A stretch of DNA of 64,000 nt from Asanoa sp. WMMD1127 (GCF_029626225.1 NZ_JARUBP010000001.1:2728001-2792000); one strand, 5' to 3'. Positions 48,489 to 57,269 are shown, counted from the stretch's first letter. The notes: generated by a model from the sequence alone, not told the origin. Numbers and translations are program-made.

Positions 48489-49693
48489 CACCGTTGTCCC
48501 AGGCCGATCGCCGGCCCTGGGTCTATCTCTGCCTTGGGTGGCGGCAACACCACAGGCGGGACACCTTGGCGCAGCTCCCAAACAGTGTCGGGATCGCGGC
48601 GTTTAATCTCAGCGTCACTGCTGGGGCTTCGTTGGGCTGGGATCGGTGCGGGATGGCCGCCTGCGATCACCCCGCCGGGCGGATTCACTCGGGGTGCGGC
48701 TCCTGGTGGCGGTTCACTGAGAGGTGCGGGTGCCCGCTGCGAATGGCGAGTCGGCGCAGCCCCAATGACCCCTCCAGGCGTGATCGCTTTGCCTGTGGTG
48801 GAGGCGGTGTAACCGGAGCGGGTTGAACGGGCGGCCGGGTCCGTCCCGCGTGGCTGTTTGAGGTCTGAAGCAGGCGAGCCGCCGACAACTCCCCCGGGGG
48901 AAGTGATCTTTCCCTGGGGTTGTCTTGCGGGCGCTGCCGGTTGCGTCGGAACTGCGTTGCTGACGGCTGACGGTAGGGTTTGATGCGTCGGTTTAGGGCC
49001 GGTGCCGGAGATACCAACGGGAGGACTCAACGTCTGGACTTTCGGTATAGCAGTCAGCCCGCGTGCTGACGGTGAAGGCTTGCCTTCCCACGCGTCCGAC
49101 GCGTAATACGGCGGTGGCTGGCGGAATTGGTCTTGGGCTTGCACAAGCGCGCTGCTGAGATCGGACATCACTGCGCGAGCCCTCGTGTTCAGGCGCTCTA
49201 GGTCGGCGTCCGTTACCGGGGAAGGGCCGATCGTCGTGCCGGGGAGTTGGGAGGTCTTTGTGGACTCTATTAGGGCGTCGTGGTGCTTTCGGGCCTTTAG
49301 CTTTTCGGCATACTCCGACTGGATGGCGGCGACCTTTGTGCGCGCCGACTCCAACGTTGTCGTCGCCGTGGTCAGGGCGCCGTAGTTCGTGGCGGCTACC
49401 TCGTGCGTCGTGCGGACGTGGGCGATCAGGTAGTCCAGCCGCGCGATGAAGGCGCGCGATGCCGGGCTCTTCTCGGGCGGCCACGCCTCCGCCAGCTGGT
49501 CCCGGTAGACCTGCAATCGCGCCATGTGGGTGGCGGTCAGCTCTGAAAGCTTCCGCAAGCCCGAAGCATGGCGCCAGTGGGGATCAGTCTGCTGCGGCTC
49601 CAGCATCCGCCACATCGACGGGGTGTCGTGGCGCGACCAGTCCGTCGCGGTGGGAAGGCGACCACCCTCCAGCGGGTCACGCATCCGGCTCAC
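48488..49693 (-). CDS. PPE/WXG-like secreted protein with Pro-rich tail
   Basis: A 401-aa protein. The N-terminal 190 residues are helical with W-rich positions (WRMLEPQQTDPHWRHASGLRK and LAEAWPPEKSPASRAFIARLDYLI), resembling the long helical hairpin of PPE/WXG substrates of type VII secretion. The rest is a low-complexity Pro/Gly/Thr tail containing the recurring PGGVI motif three to four times. It has no classical signal peptide. Start is either GTG 49693 or ATG 49684; the first overlaps the previous gene. The adjacent mycosin supports a secretion role; no EccB-EccE genes are in the window. Confidence 0.65.
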   Translation of the reverse strand: MSRMRDPLEGGRLPTATDWSRHDTPSMWRMLEPQQTDPHWRHASGLRKLSELTATHMARLQVYRDQLAEAWPPEKSPASRAFIARLDYLIAHVRTTHEVAATNYGALTTATTTLESARTKVAAIQSEYAEKLKARKHHDALIESTKTSQLPGTTIGPSPVTDADLERLNTRARAVMSDLSSALVQAQDQFRQPPPYYASDAWEGKPSPSARGLTAIPKVQTLSPPVGISGTGPKPTHQTLPSAVSNAVPTQPAAPARQPQGKITSPGGVVGGSPASDLKQPRGTDPAARSTRSGYTASTTGKAITPGGVIGAAPTRHSQRAPAPLSEPPPGAAPRVNPPGGVIAGGHPAPIPAQRSPSSDAEIKRRDPDTVWELRQGVPPVVLPPPKAEIDPGPAIGLGQR

Positions 49694-50084
49694 CCCAGCC
49701 CGCGGGCGTTTTGTCCAGAGCGGCCTTGACCTCGTCCACCCGGGCCAGCGCGAACGCGTCCGTGTCGCGGTAGTTGCGGCTCACTTCGCCCGCCGCGACG
49801 GCGAAGCCGCCGGTGACGTCCTGGTAGTAGTACACGGTGTAGGCGGTGTCCTGCGCCGACGCCACATGGCGATCGAGGAAGCTCAGCAACTCCGGAAAAT
49901 CGGTATAAGCCGGTGGTAGCTCCGCCAAAATGTCGTCGAAGATCGGCGACACGTGCGGGGCGAAGTTGTCTCTGACCTCGGCGTCGAGTGCCGCGGCGAA
50001 CTCTTCCATGCGGCCGATGTCCGCCTCGATCTGGGCGTAGTCGCGCAGCCAGGCCGGTGGGAGGTCTTCGTTGGACAGTGCCAT
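49677..50084 (-). CDS. small helical protein beside the PPE-like gene
   Basis: A 135-aa acidic helical protein with no signal or membrane segment, opening MALSNEDLPPAWLRDYAQIEADIGRMEEFAAALD. Size, composition and position before a PPE-like gene suggest an ESX-type (WXG100/EspC-like) partner or a dedicated chaperone, though the central WxG turn is not clear. Its stop overlaps the next gene's start region by 8-17 bases, so the two are coupled. Confidence 0.6.
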   Translation of the reverse strand: MALSNEDLPPAWLRDYAQIEADIGRMEEFAAALDAEVRDNFAPHVSPIFDDILAELPPAYTDFPELLSFLDRHVASAQDTAYTVYYYQDVTGGFAVAAGEVSRNYRDTDAFALARVDEVKAALDKTPAGWGEPDA

Positions 50085-50172
50085 CCCGACCGACCTCCTC
50101 GCGCGTCACCGAGTCGTTGCTGACCGTGAGGTTAGTCCCGCCGCACCAGCCGCGCAGCCCCCAATGTGCGAC

Positions 50173-50370
50173 TTAGCGCGGCAACCCCGACGCCCGCCAA
50201 GCGCCGGGACCTGGCAGCACCGGGCCCGGTCGGGCGGATCGCACCCATTGCGACGAAACCGGCGCGGCCGAAAAAGGCACAGGGCGGAACGACAGGACCC
50301 CTACCAGGGCCGCCAGCTCCTCGGGGGTGGGCGTACCGCGGGTGACCTTGAACAGGGGTTCCTCCGACAT
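50173..50370 (-). CDS. accE: acyl-CoA carboxylase epsilon subunit
   Basis: A 65-aa protein with the family opening FKVTRGTPTPEELAALVGVL and ending PGPGAWRASGLPR, which is the conserved C-terminus of actinobacterial AccE subunits. AccE bridges the alpha and beta subunits and raises activity. It usually follows accD directly; here it is nearly 7 kb away, with a kinase and other genes between. ATG 50370 is used; a longer frame (to 50436) has no support. Confidence 0.85.
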   Translation of the reverse strand: MSEEPLFKVTRGTPTPEELAALVGVLSFRPVPFSAAPVSSQWVRSARPGPVLPGPGAWRASGLPR

Positions 50371-50453
50371 CCCACCAGCGTACGGTCGGTCTGCGTCACA
50401 TGAGCAACTGCCGGCCGTGTGGCGTTCGGCGGGCACAGGTACGGTTTTGGGTG

Positions 50454-52598
50454 ATGTCGATGACTCAGCCGCAGCTCGTCGCCGACCGGTATCGACTCGT
50501 CGAGCCGCTCGGTCAAGGCGGCATGGGCCGGGTCTGGCGCGCCCTCGACGAGGTGCTGCACCGCGAGGTCGCGATCAAGGAACTGGTGCCACCGCCGGGG
50601 CTCACCGACGACGAGCGCCGGGAGATGCGGGAGCGGTCCTTACGCGAGGCGCGCGCGATCGCGCGGCTCAACCACATCAACGTTGTACGCATCTTCGACG
50701 TCCTGCGCACCGACGGCGACCCCTGGATCGTCATGGAATACGTCGCCTCCCGTTCGCTGCAGGACGTGATCGCCGGCGACGGGCCACTGCCGCCCGCCCG
50801 TGTCGCGGAGATCGGCCTCGGCATGCTGGCCGCCCTCCGCACCGCCCACCGCGCCGGGGTCGTGCACCGCGACATCAAGCCCGCCAACGTGTTGCTCGCG
50901 GAAGACGGTCGGGTCGTGCTCACCGACTGGGGGCTGGCGACCATCCCAGGCGACCCGACGGTGACCCGCACCGGGCTGGTGCTCGGCTCGCCCGCTTACA
51001 TCGCCCCCGAACGCGCCCGCGACGGCACGTCCGGTCCCCGCACCGACATGTGGTCCCTCGGCGCGACCCTCTACGCCGCCGTCGAAGGGCAGTCGCCGTT
51101 CGCGCGGCCCTCGGCCCTGGCCACCCTCGCCGCGCTGGCCACCGAGCCGCCGGCCCCGGCGCGCAAGGCCGGGCCGCTCCGGCCCGTCCTCAATGGACTC
51201 CTGCGGAAGGACCCGGCCGACCGGATCGACCCGGACGAGACCGACCGTCTCCTGCGCCGGGCCGCCGGGCGCAAGACCATCCCGCGTCGCGCCCTCCTGG
51301 ACGGCGTACGCCGGCCCACCGCCCTCCGCGGCCTCCCGGCCGCCCCCGCATCGCCGGCCGCGCCAACCCCCCAAAGCCCGGCCCCGGCCAACGGCCTGGC
51401 GGCCGCACCGCAGAGCGCTCCTCCCGTGCCGCGGCAACGCCCGCCGCACAACCCACCCGGCGCCGGCGTCTGGCCGATCTCGCCGGCCGCGGCCCCGACG
51501 TCGCCGGCGGCACCGACGGCGGCCGCCGCCGCCCCGAGCGCGCCGACCACACCGACCCCCGGCAGCGAGGACGACCGACCACCGGTCATCCCCGGCTCCC
51601 CGGCGGGCCCGACCACCCGCCCGACCTCACCGGCGGCCCGCCCGACCTCACCCGCCGCCCGCCCGACCTCCGCCCCGCCGGTGACCGGCGACGTCGCGCC
51701 CACGGCCCGCCCCACCTCCGCCCCGCCGGCGGCACCCGCCTCCCCGGCCGGCCCGACCGCCCGCCCCACCTCGCCCGCCGGCCGCGCCGCGGTCCCACCA
51801 CCGCCACCGCCACCCCCGACGGCCCAGGGCACCATCCACCAGAGCACCGGAAAGAGTCCACGAAGGACGGACCACCGCACCCGCTCGCTGGCCGTGCTCG
51901 CCGCCGCCACGGCCGCGGTCGTGCTCATGATGGCCGTCGTCCTGCTCCTGCTGCGCGACGACGGCGGCAAGGGCACCAACGGCGCCAACCCCAACCCCAG
52001 CGCCAGCGCGCCCAACCAGGGCGGCGGCCAGCCGGGGGCCAACCAGACCGCGTCCGGCGCGCCGACCCAGTCGCCCACCGGCCAGGAGCCGGGACAGGGG
52101 GAGGGCCAGGAGCCGACGGCCCCACCACCGCCGCAGGGCGAGCCGGGCTTCACGCTGCCCGCCGGCTGGACCATGCGCGACGACGGCAGCGGCTTCAAGG
52201 TGCCCGTCCCCAACGGCTGGACCTTCAGTCGCGATGACGACGGTCGGGCCAAGTGGACCGAGCCCAACGGCAACCGCTTCCTGCTGATCGAAGGGACCCG
52301 CAACCCGAAGCCGGACCCCCGCCAGGACTGGCTCACCAACGAGCAGTACCGCAAGGGCGGCTACAACAACTACCGCCGAATCCGGATCGAGACGGTCGAC
52401 TACTGGGACAAGGCCGCCGACTGGGAGTTCACCTACACCAGCAACAGCGGGACCCGCCTCCACGTGCTCAACCGTGGCTTCGTCACCGCGAAGGACCAGG
52501 CGTACTCGATCTATTTCAGCACTCCCGACAGCCAGTGGCGGGCCAGCCGGGGCATGCTCAACGTGATCATCGAAGGGTTCAAGCCGGCGAGGCAGTGA
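50454..52598 (+). CDS. membrane receptor-type Ser/Thr protein kinase with DWG motif
   Basis: A 714-aa PknB-type kinase. The glycine loop GQGGMGRV is at 20-27, the lysine is Lys42 (VAIKEL), HRDIKPAN starts at 138, and APE is at 184-186. The activation-loop DFG reads DWG (158-160), a rare substitution. Residues about 270-470 are a very Pro/Ala-rich linker with PTSPA-type repeats, then one membrane helix (about 480-505) and a C-terminal external domain with PVPNGWTFSRDDDG resembling that of the kinase at 15796-17628 (NVPKGWKKAGGG). Start at ATG 50454 (MSMTQPQL); nearby alternatives exist at 50451 and 50460. It is divergent from accE. Confidence 0.93.
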   Translation: MSMTQPQLVADRYRLVEPLGQGGMGRVWRALDEVLHREVAIKELVPPPGLTDDERREMRERSLREARAIARLNHINVVRIFDVLRTDGDPWIVMEYVASRSLQDVIAGDGPLPPARVAEIGLGMLAALRTAHRAGVVHRDIKPANVLLAEDGRVVLTDWGLATIPGDPTVTRTGLVLGSPAYIAPERARDGTSGPRTDMWSLGATLYAAVEGQSPFARPSALATLAALATEPPAPARKAGPLRPVLNGLLRKDPADRIDPDETDRLLRRAAGRKTIPRRALLDGVRRPTALRGLPAAPASPAAPTPQSPAPANGLAAAPQSAPPVPRQRPPHNPPGAGVWPISPAAAPTSPAAPTAAAAAPSAPTTPTPGSEDDRPPVIPGSPAGPTTRPTSPAARPTSPAARPTSAPPVTGDVAPTARPTSAPPAAPASPAGPTARPTSPAGRAAVPPPPPPPPTAQGTIHQSTGKSPRRTDHRTRSLAVLAAATAAVVLMMAVVLLLLRDDGGKGTNGANPNPSASAPNQGGGQPGANQTASGAPTQSPTGQEPGQGEGQEPTAPPPPQGEPGFTLPAGWTMRDDGSGFKVPVPNGWTFSRDDDGRAKWTEPNGNRFLLIEGTRNPKPDPRQDWLTNEQYRKGGYNNYRRIRIETVDYWDKAADWEFTYTSNSGTRLHVLNRGFVTAKDQAYSIYFSTPDSQWRASRGMLNVIIEGFKPARQ

Positions 52599-52651
52599 GA
52601 AACCCCCTTCCGGTGGGTATTGACCCCCGCGGAACGGAAGGAGGTGACGAC

Positions 52652-52870
52652 ATGGTCCATCGACGACACGGGTCCCTGGCGAGCTATCTGCTCTGGGCGC
52701 TGGTCGCGATCGGTGACCTCATGCTCGTCGTGGTCAACGCGGGCCTCACCGTGCTGATCGGCCTCCTGTGCCTGGCGACCGGCGGTGTGGCCGCCGGCTG
52801 CGCGTCGCGCGTGCGGCGGGCGCGCCGGCTCGCGGCCGCCTCGGCCGTGCCTCTGGAGCGCAACGCATAG
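52652..52870 (+). CDS. small membrane protein, 72 aa
   Basis: The family is not recognised. Two hydrophobic segments (about 10-27 and 30-48) are followed by a basic tail. It has one of the best ribosome-binding sites in the window, AAGGAGGTGA six bases before ATG 52652, which strongly supports translation. It lies 53 bases after the kinase and 14 before the membrane-protease gene, so it may be part of a kinase-protease unit. Confidence 0.75.
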   Translation: MVHRRHGSLASYLLWALVAIGDLMLVVVNAGLTVLIGLLCLATGGVAAGCASRVRRARRLAAASAVPLERNA

Positions 52871-52884
52871 TACTGTCGCGGGCC

Positions 52885-53625
52885 ATGCGGCTCGACGAGG
52901 TCACGGACATCTGGGATCGCCTGTTCGGCGCTCAGCCCGACCCACCTTCCTGGCTGGTCGTGGTGACCGCCCTCCTGGCGCTCGCGGTGGTCCTGGTCCG
53001 CGGGCCGTGGCGGGTGGCGCGCAACGCCATCACGATCGCCCACGAGGGCGGCCACGCCCTGGCCGCGCTGCTCACCGGCCGCCGGCTGCGCGGCGTCCGG
53101 CTGCACTCCGACACGTCCGGCCTGACGCTTTCCGCGGGGCGGCCGACGGGTCCGGGCATGGCGATGACCCTCTTCAGCGGGTACGTCGCCCCGTCGCTGC
53201 TCGGTCTCGGCGGAGCGGTGCTGCTCGGCGGCAACCACATCACGTTGCTGCTGTGGGTGACCGTCGCGTTGCTGCTGGCGATGCTCCTGCTGATCCGCAA
53301 CCCGTACGGCGTCTTCTCGGTCGTGGTCACCGGCGCCGTGGTGTTCGCCGTCTCCTGGTTCGGCTCGCCCCAGGTGCAGGCCATCTTCGCGTACCTCGCG
53401 GTCTGGTTCCTGCTGATCGGCGGTGTGCGGCCGGTCGGCGAGCTGCAGACGCTGCGCAGCCGGGGCCGGTTGCCCGACTCCGACGCCGACCAGCTCGCCC
53501 GCGTCACCCACGTCCCGGCCCTGCTCTGGGTCACCCTGTTCGGCGTCGTCACCCTCGTCGCCCTGGCCATCGGCGCCTGGCTGCTCGGCGAGCCGATCCT
53601 CCGCACCGCGGGAATCGCCACTTGA
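52885..53625 (+). CDS. M50-family-like membrane metalloprotease
   Basis: A 246-aa protein with about six membrane helices and a zinc-protease motif in ITIAHEGGHALAALLTGR (HEGGH). It matches the short M50-type/peptidase M50B-like group. Such proteases cut membrane proteins, including anti-sigma factors, and a sigma/membrane-partner pair follows directly (inference). ATG 52885 is used; the in-frame extension upstream overlaps the small membrane protein. Confidence 0.85.
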   Translation: MRLDEVTDIWDRLFGAQPDPPSWLVVVTALLALAVVLVRGPWRVARNAITIAHEGGHALAALLTGRRLRGVRLHSDTSGLTLSAGRPTGPGMAMTLFSGYVAPSLLGLGGAVLLGGNHITLLLWVTVALLLAMLLLIRNPYGVFSVVVTGAVVFAVSWFGSPQVQAIFAYLAVWFLLIGGVRPVGELQTLRSRGRLPDSDADQLARVTHVPALLWVTLFGVVTLVALAIGAWLLGEPILRTAGIAT

Positions 53626-53649
53626 GGCAACCGAACCGCGGGCTGCCGC

Positions 53650-54156
53650 GTGTTGCTTTTCGTGGACGGCGCGGACTTCGACGAGTTCTACCGGGCCAGC
53701 CGGCAGCGGCTGCTCGGTTTCGTCTACGTGCTGACCGGTGATCTGTCCGAGGCGCAGGACGCCGTCCAGGAGGCCTACATCCGGGCGTGGCAACGCTGGT
53801 CGACGGTGCGTGACTACGACGACCCGGAAGCGTGGATGCGGGTCGTGGCCGCGCGGATCGCGGTCAGCCGCTGGCGGAGCCTGCGCAGCCGGGCCCGCGC
53901 CTACCTGCGGCACGGCGCCGTCGAGTCGGTGCCGCCACCCACCACCGACACCGTCGAGGTGGTTGCCGCGTTGCGCCGGTTGCCGGAGGAGCAACGCACG
54001 GCGATCGCGCTGTACTACCTGATGGGCATGCCGGTGGCCGAGGTCGCCCGGGAGACCGGCGCGCCCGAGGGCACGGTGAAGGCGCGCCTGGCCCGCGGCC
54101 GCGTGGCGCTGGCCGGGCTGCTCGCCGTCGAGCTGGGGGAGGTGGCCGATGCGTGA
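53650..54156 (+). CDS. ECF sigma factor, SigE-type small family
   Basis: A 168-aa sigma-70 family factor. Region 2 is FDEFYRASRQRLLGFVYVLTGDLSEAQDAVQEAYIRAW, and region 4 is LRRLPEEQRTAIALYYLMGMPVAEVARETGAPEGTVKARLARGR. It overlaps the next gene by 8 bases, the usual coupling of sigma and anti-sigma factor. GTG 53650 is used; GTG 53661 would remove four residues. Confidence 0.92.
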   Translation: MLLFVDGADFDEFYRASRQRLLGFVYVLTGDLSEAQDAVQEAYIRAWQRWSTVRDYDDPEAWMRVVAARIAVSRWRSLRSRARAYLRHGAVESVPPPTTDTVEVVAALRRLPEEQRTAIALYYLMGMPVAEVARETGAPEGTVKARLARGRVALAGLLAVELGEVADA

Positions 54157-55051
54157 CGAGATCGACCTCGCCCAACGGCTCGCCGCCGACCTCGGCCGGG
54201 TCGAGTGGGCCAACGGCGAGGAGCTGCGCCGCATCGGTCGCCGCCGCAGCCGGCGGGCCGCGCTGTCAGCCTCGTTGTGCGTACTCCTGCTGTTCTCCGG
54301 CATCTGGATCGCGGCCACGCGGCCTTTTCAGCAACCGGCCGAGCAGGTGGATCTGTTCGGCGCGGCCGGCGCACCGGCGGTGCCCGAGCCCGTGGCCACC
54401 ACGATCGGCCCGCAGGACCCGGCCTGGATACCGCCGGAAGCGCTGCTGACGCCGGAGGACGTCGCGCCGGGGCTCATCGCGACCGACGTGTCCGTCGACC
54501 AGAACCGGCCGGTCGGCGACTGGGTGCTGCCCGTCGCGTTGTGCAACACCTATGCGACCGTGCCGACCTACCAGGGCGTCTACCAGTTCCGCCGGCAGCA
54601 GACGGTCGGCTATCCACCCAAGGTGCCGGGTGAACCCAAGACCGCGCTGTCCGTGCTCCGCCAGACGGTGATGCGGCTGCCCGGCGATGTCTCCCGGCAG
54701 CTGGTGGCCGAGGCGGTCCAGCTGACCAAGGCCTGCCCGAAGTACGTGGCCGACGGGACGCTGTCCGCCGACGACCCCACGGGGTTGCCGAAGAAGGTGC
54801 GCACCACACACGCCTGGGTGCTGGTCGACCAGGGTTTCGCGGGCGACGACTCATTGCTCTTCCAGCACAGGGTGACCGCCATGACCGGCCAGCGGGATGC
54901 GGACCTCGGCGCGTCGGCGGTGCTCGTGATCCGCGTCGGCGACCTGGTCGCGACCGTGGAGCAGGTGGGCGACGAAGGCCCGGCCGTCCCGCTGAAGCTG
55001 GCCACTCGCGCCGCCGCCTGGTTGTGCACGGCCGCCACGCCGCCCTGCTGA
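54149..55051 (+). CDS. membrane-anchored partner of the ECF sigma factor
   Basis: A 300-aa protein. A short cytoplasmic N-terminus (1-38) with RRIGRRRSRRAA precedes one membrane helix (about 39-57), and a large external domain follows with several cysteines. Topology and coupling to the sigma gene fit an anti-sigma factor or sensor; no zinc-binding HxxxCxxC is seen, so the anti-sigma call is inference. Confidence 0.7.
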   Translation: MRDEIDLAQRLAADLGRVEWANGEELRRIGRRRSRRAALSASLCVLLLFSGIWIAATRPFQQPAEQVDLFGAAGAPAVPEPVATTIGPQDPAWIPPEALLTPEDVAPGLIATDVSVDQNRPVGDWVLPVALCNTYATVPTYQGVYQFRRQQTVGYPPKVPGEPKTALSVLRQTVMRLPGDVSRQLVAEAVQLTKACPKYVADGTLSADDPTGLPKKVRTTHAWVLVDQGFAGDDSLLFQHRVTAMTGQRDADLGASAVLVIRVGDLVATVEQVGDEGPAVPLKLATRAAAWLCTAATPPC

Positions 55052-55062
55052 CCGAGGCCCGC

Positions 55063-55581
55063 TCAGGCGCCGCGGGCGAGCTCCGCCACCGCGCGCCGGT
55101 GCGCGTCGTCGTCAGCCAACCGCGCCAGCACCGCGTCGCTGATCTCCGCGAGCGCGTCGAGCTGATCGGGCGTCAGCAGATCCAGGAGGTACGTCCGGAC
55201 GGCGGCCACCCGGTCGTCGGCCGCACCCTCGACGGCGGCCCGGCCGGCCTCCGTCAGCCGGAACACGGCGCCACGCGAGTCCTCGACACAGTCCTCCCGG
55301 GCGACCAGGCCGCGGGCCTGCATGCGCCCCAGGTGGTGGGAGAGCCGGCTCTTCTCCCACTGCACCTCACAGCGCAGCGCCAGCCCGCGCAGCCGGTGCT
55401 CGGGGGCCTTGAGCAGCGCGGACAGGATCCCGTAGTCGGCGTCGGACAGCCCCGTCTCCTGCATCAGCTGCCGGTTGAGCTGGCTGGCGAGCAGCCCCTG
55501 CATGCGGCGGTAGCGGTCCCACGCCCGCTGCTCGCGCGCCGACAGCGCCTTGGGACGCGTACGGGTGCCGTTGGTGGCCAT
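55063..55581 (-). CDS. MarR-family regulator
   Basis: A 172-aa winged-helix regulator: LMQETGLSDADYGILSALLKAPEHRLRGLALRCEVQWEKSRLSHHLGRMQARGLV contains the HTH, followed by wing residues REDCVEDSRGAVFRLTEAG. It is divergent from the luciferase-like/hemerythrin gene, and two matched operators lie in the shared promoter region. MarR proteins respond to phenolics, oxidants or drugs. Confidence 0.93.
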   Translation of the reverse strand: MATNGTRTRPKALSAREQRAWDRYRRMQGLLASQLNRQLMQETGLSDADYGILSALLKAPEHRLRGLALRCEVQWEKSRLSHHLGRMQARGLVAREDCVEDSRGAVFRLTEAGRAAVEGAADDRVAAVRTYLLDLLTPDQLDALAEISDAVLARLADDDAHRRAVAELARGA

Positions 55582-55599
55582 CCTGTGACGATAGCCATT

Positions 55600-55642
55600 G
55601 GTTGACGTATCAGCCAGTTGCGTTATGGTTGACGCGTCAACC
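55600..55642. promoter_or_regulatory. twin MarR-type operators
   Basis: GGTTGACGCGTCAACC (55627-55642) is a perfect 16-bp palindrome. GGTTGACGTATCAGCC (55600-55615) has the same left half and a near match on the right. Centres are 27 bp apart. Both lie between the divergent MarR-type gene and the fusion gene, so the regulator probably controls both. Confidence 0.82.
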
Positions 55643-55663
55643 GTCCCCCATCGGAGGTACCCC

Positions 55664-57265
55664 TTGACCGACTACGGGCACGAGCTGTTGTTCGGCACCT
55701 TCGTCACCCCGCGGGCCGACGCGCCCGAGCGGGTGGTCGCGCTGGCGCAGGTCTCCGAGCAGGCGGGGCTCGATCTGGTCACCGCGCAGGACCATCCCTA
55801 CCAGGCGGCGTTCCTCGACACCTGGACGCTGCTGTCGATGATCGTCGGCCGCACGCAGCGCATCCGGGTCTCGCCCAACGTGGCCAACCTGCCGCTGCGC
55901 CCGCCGGCCGTGCTGGCCCGCTCCGCCGCGACGCTCGACCTGCTCAGCGGCGGTCGGGTCGAGCTGGGGCTGGGTGCCGGCGCCTTCTGGGACGCGATCG
56001 CGGCCAACGGCGGCCCGCGCCGGACCCCGGCCGAGTCGGTCGAGGCGCTCGAAGAGGGCATCGCGGTGATCCGGGGGATCTGGGGCCAGACGGGCCCGTC
56101 GGTACGCGTCGACGGCCGCCACTACCAGGTCAAGGGCGCGAAGGTCGGCCCCGAGCCGGCACACGACATCGGGATCTGGGTCGGCGCCTACAAGCCCCGG
56201 ATGCTCCGGCTGATCGGGCGGCTGGCGGACGGGTGGCTGCCGTCGCTGGGCTACGTCGACGTCGACCAGCTGTCGGCGCTGAACCGGCTGATCGACGACG
56301 CGGCCGTCAACGCCGGGCGGTCGCCGGCCGACATCCGGCGGCTCGTCAACATCAGCGGCGTGTTCGGGCGCTCCGGCGGGGGCATCTCCGGTACGCCAAG
56401 CGAGTGGGCCGAGCAGCTGGGTGAGCTCACGCTGGCCCATGGCTTCAGCGCGTTCATCCTGGCCTCCGACGACGCGTCGACGATCCAGCGGTTCGGCGTC
56501 GAGGTCGCGCCCGCGGTGCGCGAGCTGGTCGCGGCGGAACGCGCCCGCCCGCGCGCCACGCCGCAGGACGATGACGCGGGCCAAGGCGGCGTCGAGCCCG
56601 CCGTCGAGGGCCGTGCGCGCGAAGGGGAAGGCCCGCGGGAGTCGATCACCGTGTCGGGCGAGATCCCCGGACTCGGCATCGTCCCCACCCCGGACGACGG
56701 CACGCGGCTGGCCAGCCGCACCGTCTGGGACGAGAGCGAGCGCCCGGTGGCGCCGCGGATCGACGCGGAGCGGACCTACACGCGGCACGAGCGGGCCCGC
56801 GGCCAGCAGCTCGTCGACATCCACGACCACCTGCGGCAGGAGCTGGCCCAGGTGCGCGACCTGATCGACCAGGTCGAGGCCGGCCTGATCGGGGTGGGCG
56901 ACGCGCGCTCGGCGATCAACGAGATGACGCTGCGGCAGAACAACTGGACGCTGGGCACCTACTGCGAGTCGTACTGCCGGCTGGTCACCACCCACCACAC
57001 CATCGAGGACGCCTCGATGCTGCCGTTCCTGCGGCAGGCCGACCCGCGGCTCGGCCCGGTGACGCTGCGGCTCGAGGACGAGCACAAGGTCATCCACGAG
57101 GTGATCGAGAGCGTCGACCGCGCGCTGGTGGCGCTCGTCGGCGGCGAGGGCGACCTCAAGGGCCTGCGGGCCGAAGTCGACCTGCTCACCGACACGCTGC
57201 TCTCCCATCTGTCCTATGAGGAGCGTTCGCTGGTCGAGCCGCTGGCGCGCTACGGCGCCCACTGA
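55664..57265 (+). CDS. luciferase-like flavin oxidoreductase fused to a hemerythrin domain
   Basis: A 533-aa two-domain protein. Residues 1 to about 300 are an LLM-class flavin-dependent oxidoreductase (LLFGTFVTPRADAPERV, GLDLVTAQDHPYQ, LSGGRVELGLGAGAF, ELTLAHGFSAFIL). After an acidic/Arg linker (about 300-375), residues about 385-533 are a hemerythrin-like di-iron helical bundle with DIHDHLRQEL, THHTIEDASMLPFL, EDEHKVIHEVIE and HLSYEERSLVEPL supplying the His/Glu ligands. The fusion suggests a flavin enzyme coupled to oxygen or NO sensing. TTG 55664 is preferred because GGAGG lies 7 bases upstream. It is controlled by the divergent MarR-type gene. Confidence 0.9.
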   Translation: MTDYGHELLFGTFVTPRADAPERVVALAQVSEQAGLDLVTAQDHPYQAAFLDTWTLLSMIVGRTQRIRVSPNVANLPLRPPAVLARSAATLDLLSGGRVELGLGAGAFWDAIAANGGPRRTPAESVEALEEGIAVIRGIWGQTGPSVRVDGRHYQVKGAKVGPEPAHDIGIWVGAYKPRMLRLIGRLADGWLPSLGYVDVDQLSALNRLIDDAAVNAGRSPADIRRLVNISGVFGRSGGGISGTPSEWAEQLGELTLAHGFSAFILASDDASTIQRFGVEVAPAVRELVAAERARPRATPQDDDAGQGGVEPAVEGRAREGEGPRESITVSGEIPGLGIVPTPDDGTRLASRTVWDESERPVAPRIDAERTYTRHERARGQQLVDIHDHLRQELAQVRDLIDQVEAGLIGVGDARSAINEMTLRQNNWTLGTYCESYCRLVTTHHTIEDASMLPFLRQADPRLGPVTLRLEDEHKVIHEVIESVDRALVALVGGEGDLKGLRAEVDLLTDTLLSHLSYEERSLVEPLARYGAH

Positions 57266-57269
57266 GCGG

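Noticed and set aside
55637-57262. 541-codon minus-strand frame opposite the fusion gene
   Set aside because: Antisense shadow with Arg/Asp/Gly-rich low complexity; the plus-strand gene has clear domains.
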